Assembly (NCBI RefSeq): GCF_007997075.1
Contig: NZ_VORS01000001.1
Location: 1 to 64,000, forward strand
Direction: 5' to 3'
Length of the DNA: 64,000 nucleotides
DNA from: Polaribacter sp. IC073
GTDB taxonomy: Bacteria; Bacteroidota; Bacteroidia; Flavobacteriales; Flavobacteriaceae
Under the pieces are notes generated by a model. That model was not told where the DNA came from, searched no databases, and was given only the letters and a program-made list of their open reading frames with translations. Shown here piece after piece: positions 63,762 to 64,000 of this stretch. Every line of letters starts with the position of its first letter. Position 1 is the first letter of the stretch. A program made the translations under genes and the position numbers.

Positions 63762-64000
63762 AACTTATATCTTATTTTCAAGGAAGTTCCCTTATTTACT
63801 TCGGAGGTAAAAACTGCGAAAGCTCCAATTAATTTTGCTCTATTTTTTATATTTTGCAATCCTATTCCGTTAGATTTATTTTTAATCGTTGAAAAACCAA
63901 CTCCGTCATCTTTTGCTATAATTTCTAATCCATTCTTATTAAAATTTATGCATACATTTAAATTAGAAGCTTTAGAATGTTTAATTGTATTGGAAAAGAA
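63758..64000 (-). CDS. Sensor histidine kinase, C-terminal fragment
   Basis: The last 80 residues of a kinase on the minus strand run off the window edge. The HATPase_c motifs are clear: N box FSNTIKHSKASN, G1 DDGVGF, and G2 NGIGLQNIKNRA, followed by GTSLKIRYKL. The spacing and the NarL-type partner suggest the HPK7/NarX-like class with a HisKA_3 domain, which lies outside the window. Its stop TGA overlaps the ATG of the response regulator. Confidence 0.9.
   Translation of the reverse strand, partial: FFSNTIKHSKASNLNVCINFNKNGLEIIAKDDGVGFSTIKNKSNGIGLQNIKNRAKLIGAFAVFTSEVNKGTSLKIRYKL

Overview
The window is chromosomal DNA from a member of the Bacteroidota, most likely a marine Flavobacteriaceae (Polaribacter/Tenacibaculum-like). 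It is AT-rich. Promoters follow the Bacteroidota pattern (TTTG or TTG, 19-21 bp, TAnnTTTG) and Shine-Dalgarno sequences are weak. The gene content is typical of flavobacteria: PorT next to ExbB/ExbD, a DUF5916 outer-membrane protein, a DUF2723 membrane protein, an S9 peptidase and sigma-54 beside asnS. No genus was confirmed by any search.

Layout. 1-3.4 kb: end of a phosphoglucosamine-mutase-like gene, acetyl-CoA synthetase, a VOC/PhnB-like protein and a DUF421 membrane protein. 3.5-24.7 kb: an integrated genomic island of about 21.2 kb in the 3' end of tRNA-Gln(UUG). It is bounded by a 17-bp direct repeat (3495-3511 and 24708-24724), and each end carries two tandem 12-bp TACCGACACAAA-type repeats that look like integrase arm sites. 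Its left part is a maintenance module: tyrosine recombinase, an unknown 339-aa protein, an excisionase-like HTH protein, a RepA-like ATPase, a VirE_N/PriCT-2 primase-like protein, and an iteron-like ATTGCA array at 8.54-8.75 kb. In the middle is a minus-strand pair of unknown proteins, one exported. The right part (10.6-24.5 kb) is a single-direction defence operon. It starts with a small HTH gene interrupted by a stop codon, then hsdM, hsdS, an OLD-type ATPase/TOPRIM nuclease, a PD-(D/E)XK nuclease, an AlbA_2/Schlafen-type ATP-binding regulator, a DUF262-DUF1524-DUF4268 (GmrSD-like) protein, hsdR, and a coiled-coil protein of unknown function. No relaxase or conjugation gene is visible.

24.8-64 kb is core chromosome. 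It holds DUF2723 and polysaccharide deacetylase genes; a decayed exported-protein pseudogene; a thioredoxin-fold protein without its cysteines; a membrane metallophosphoesterase; DNA polymerase I with a REP-like palindrome inside its coding sequence; a lipoprotein amidase; an S9 peptidase; a Sua5-type tRNA-modification enzyme; and a DUF5916 outer-membrane protein. The translation cluster rplM-rpsI-rpsB-tsf-pyrH-frr follows. After it come an RND/MMPL transporter, asnS, rpoN, porT, exbB/exbD, asparaginase, a zinc metallopeptidase, lepA, an EF-hand protein, dusB, a LolE-like permease, rbfA and a NarL-type two-component system cut by the window end. Two copies of a Flavo-1-like RNA motif lie at 29.5 and 57.7 kb.

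The best candidate for an undescribed system is the OLD-TOPRIM plus PD-(D/E)XK gene pair (13668-16627) inside the type I restriction operon. The best candidate for an undescribed cis-element is the helically phased ATTGCA array after the primase gene.
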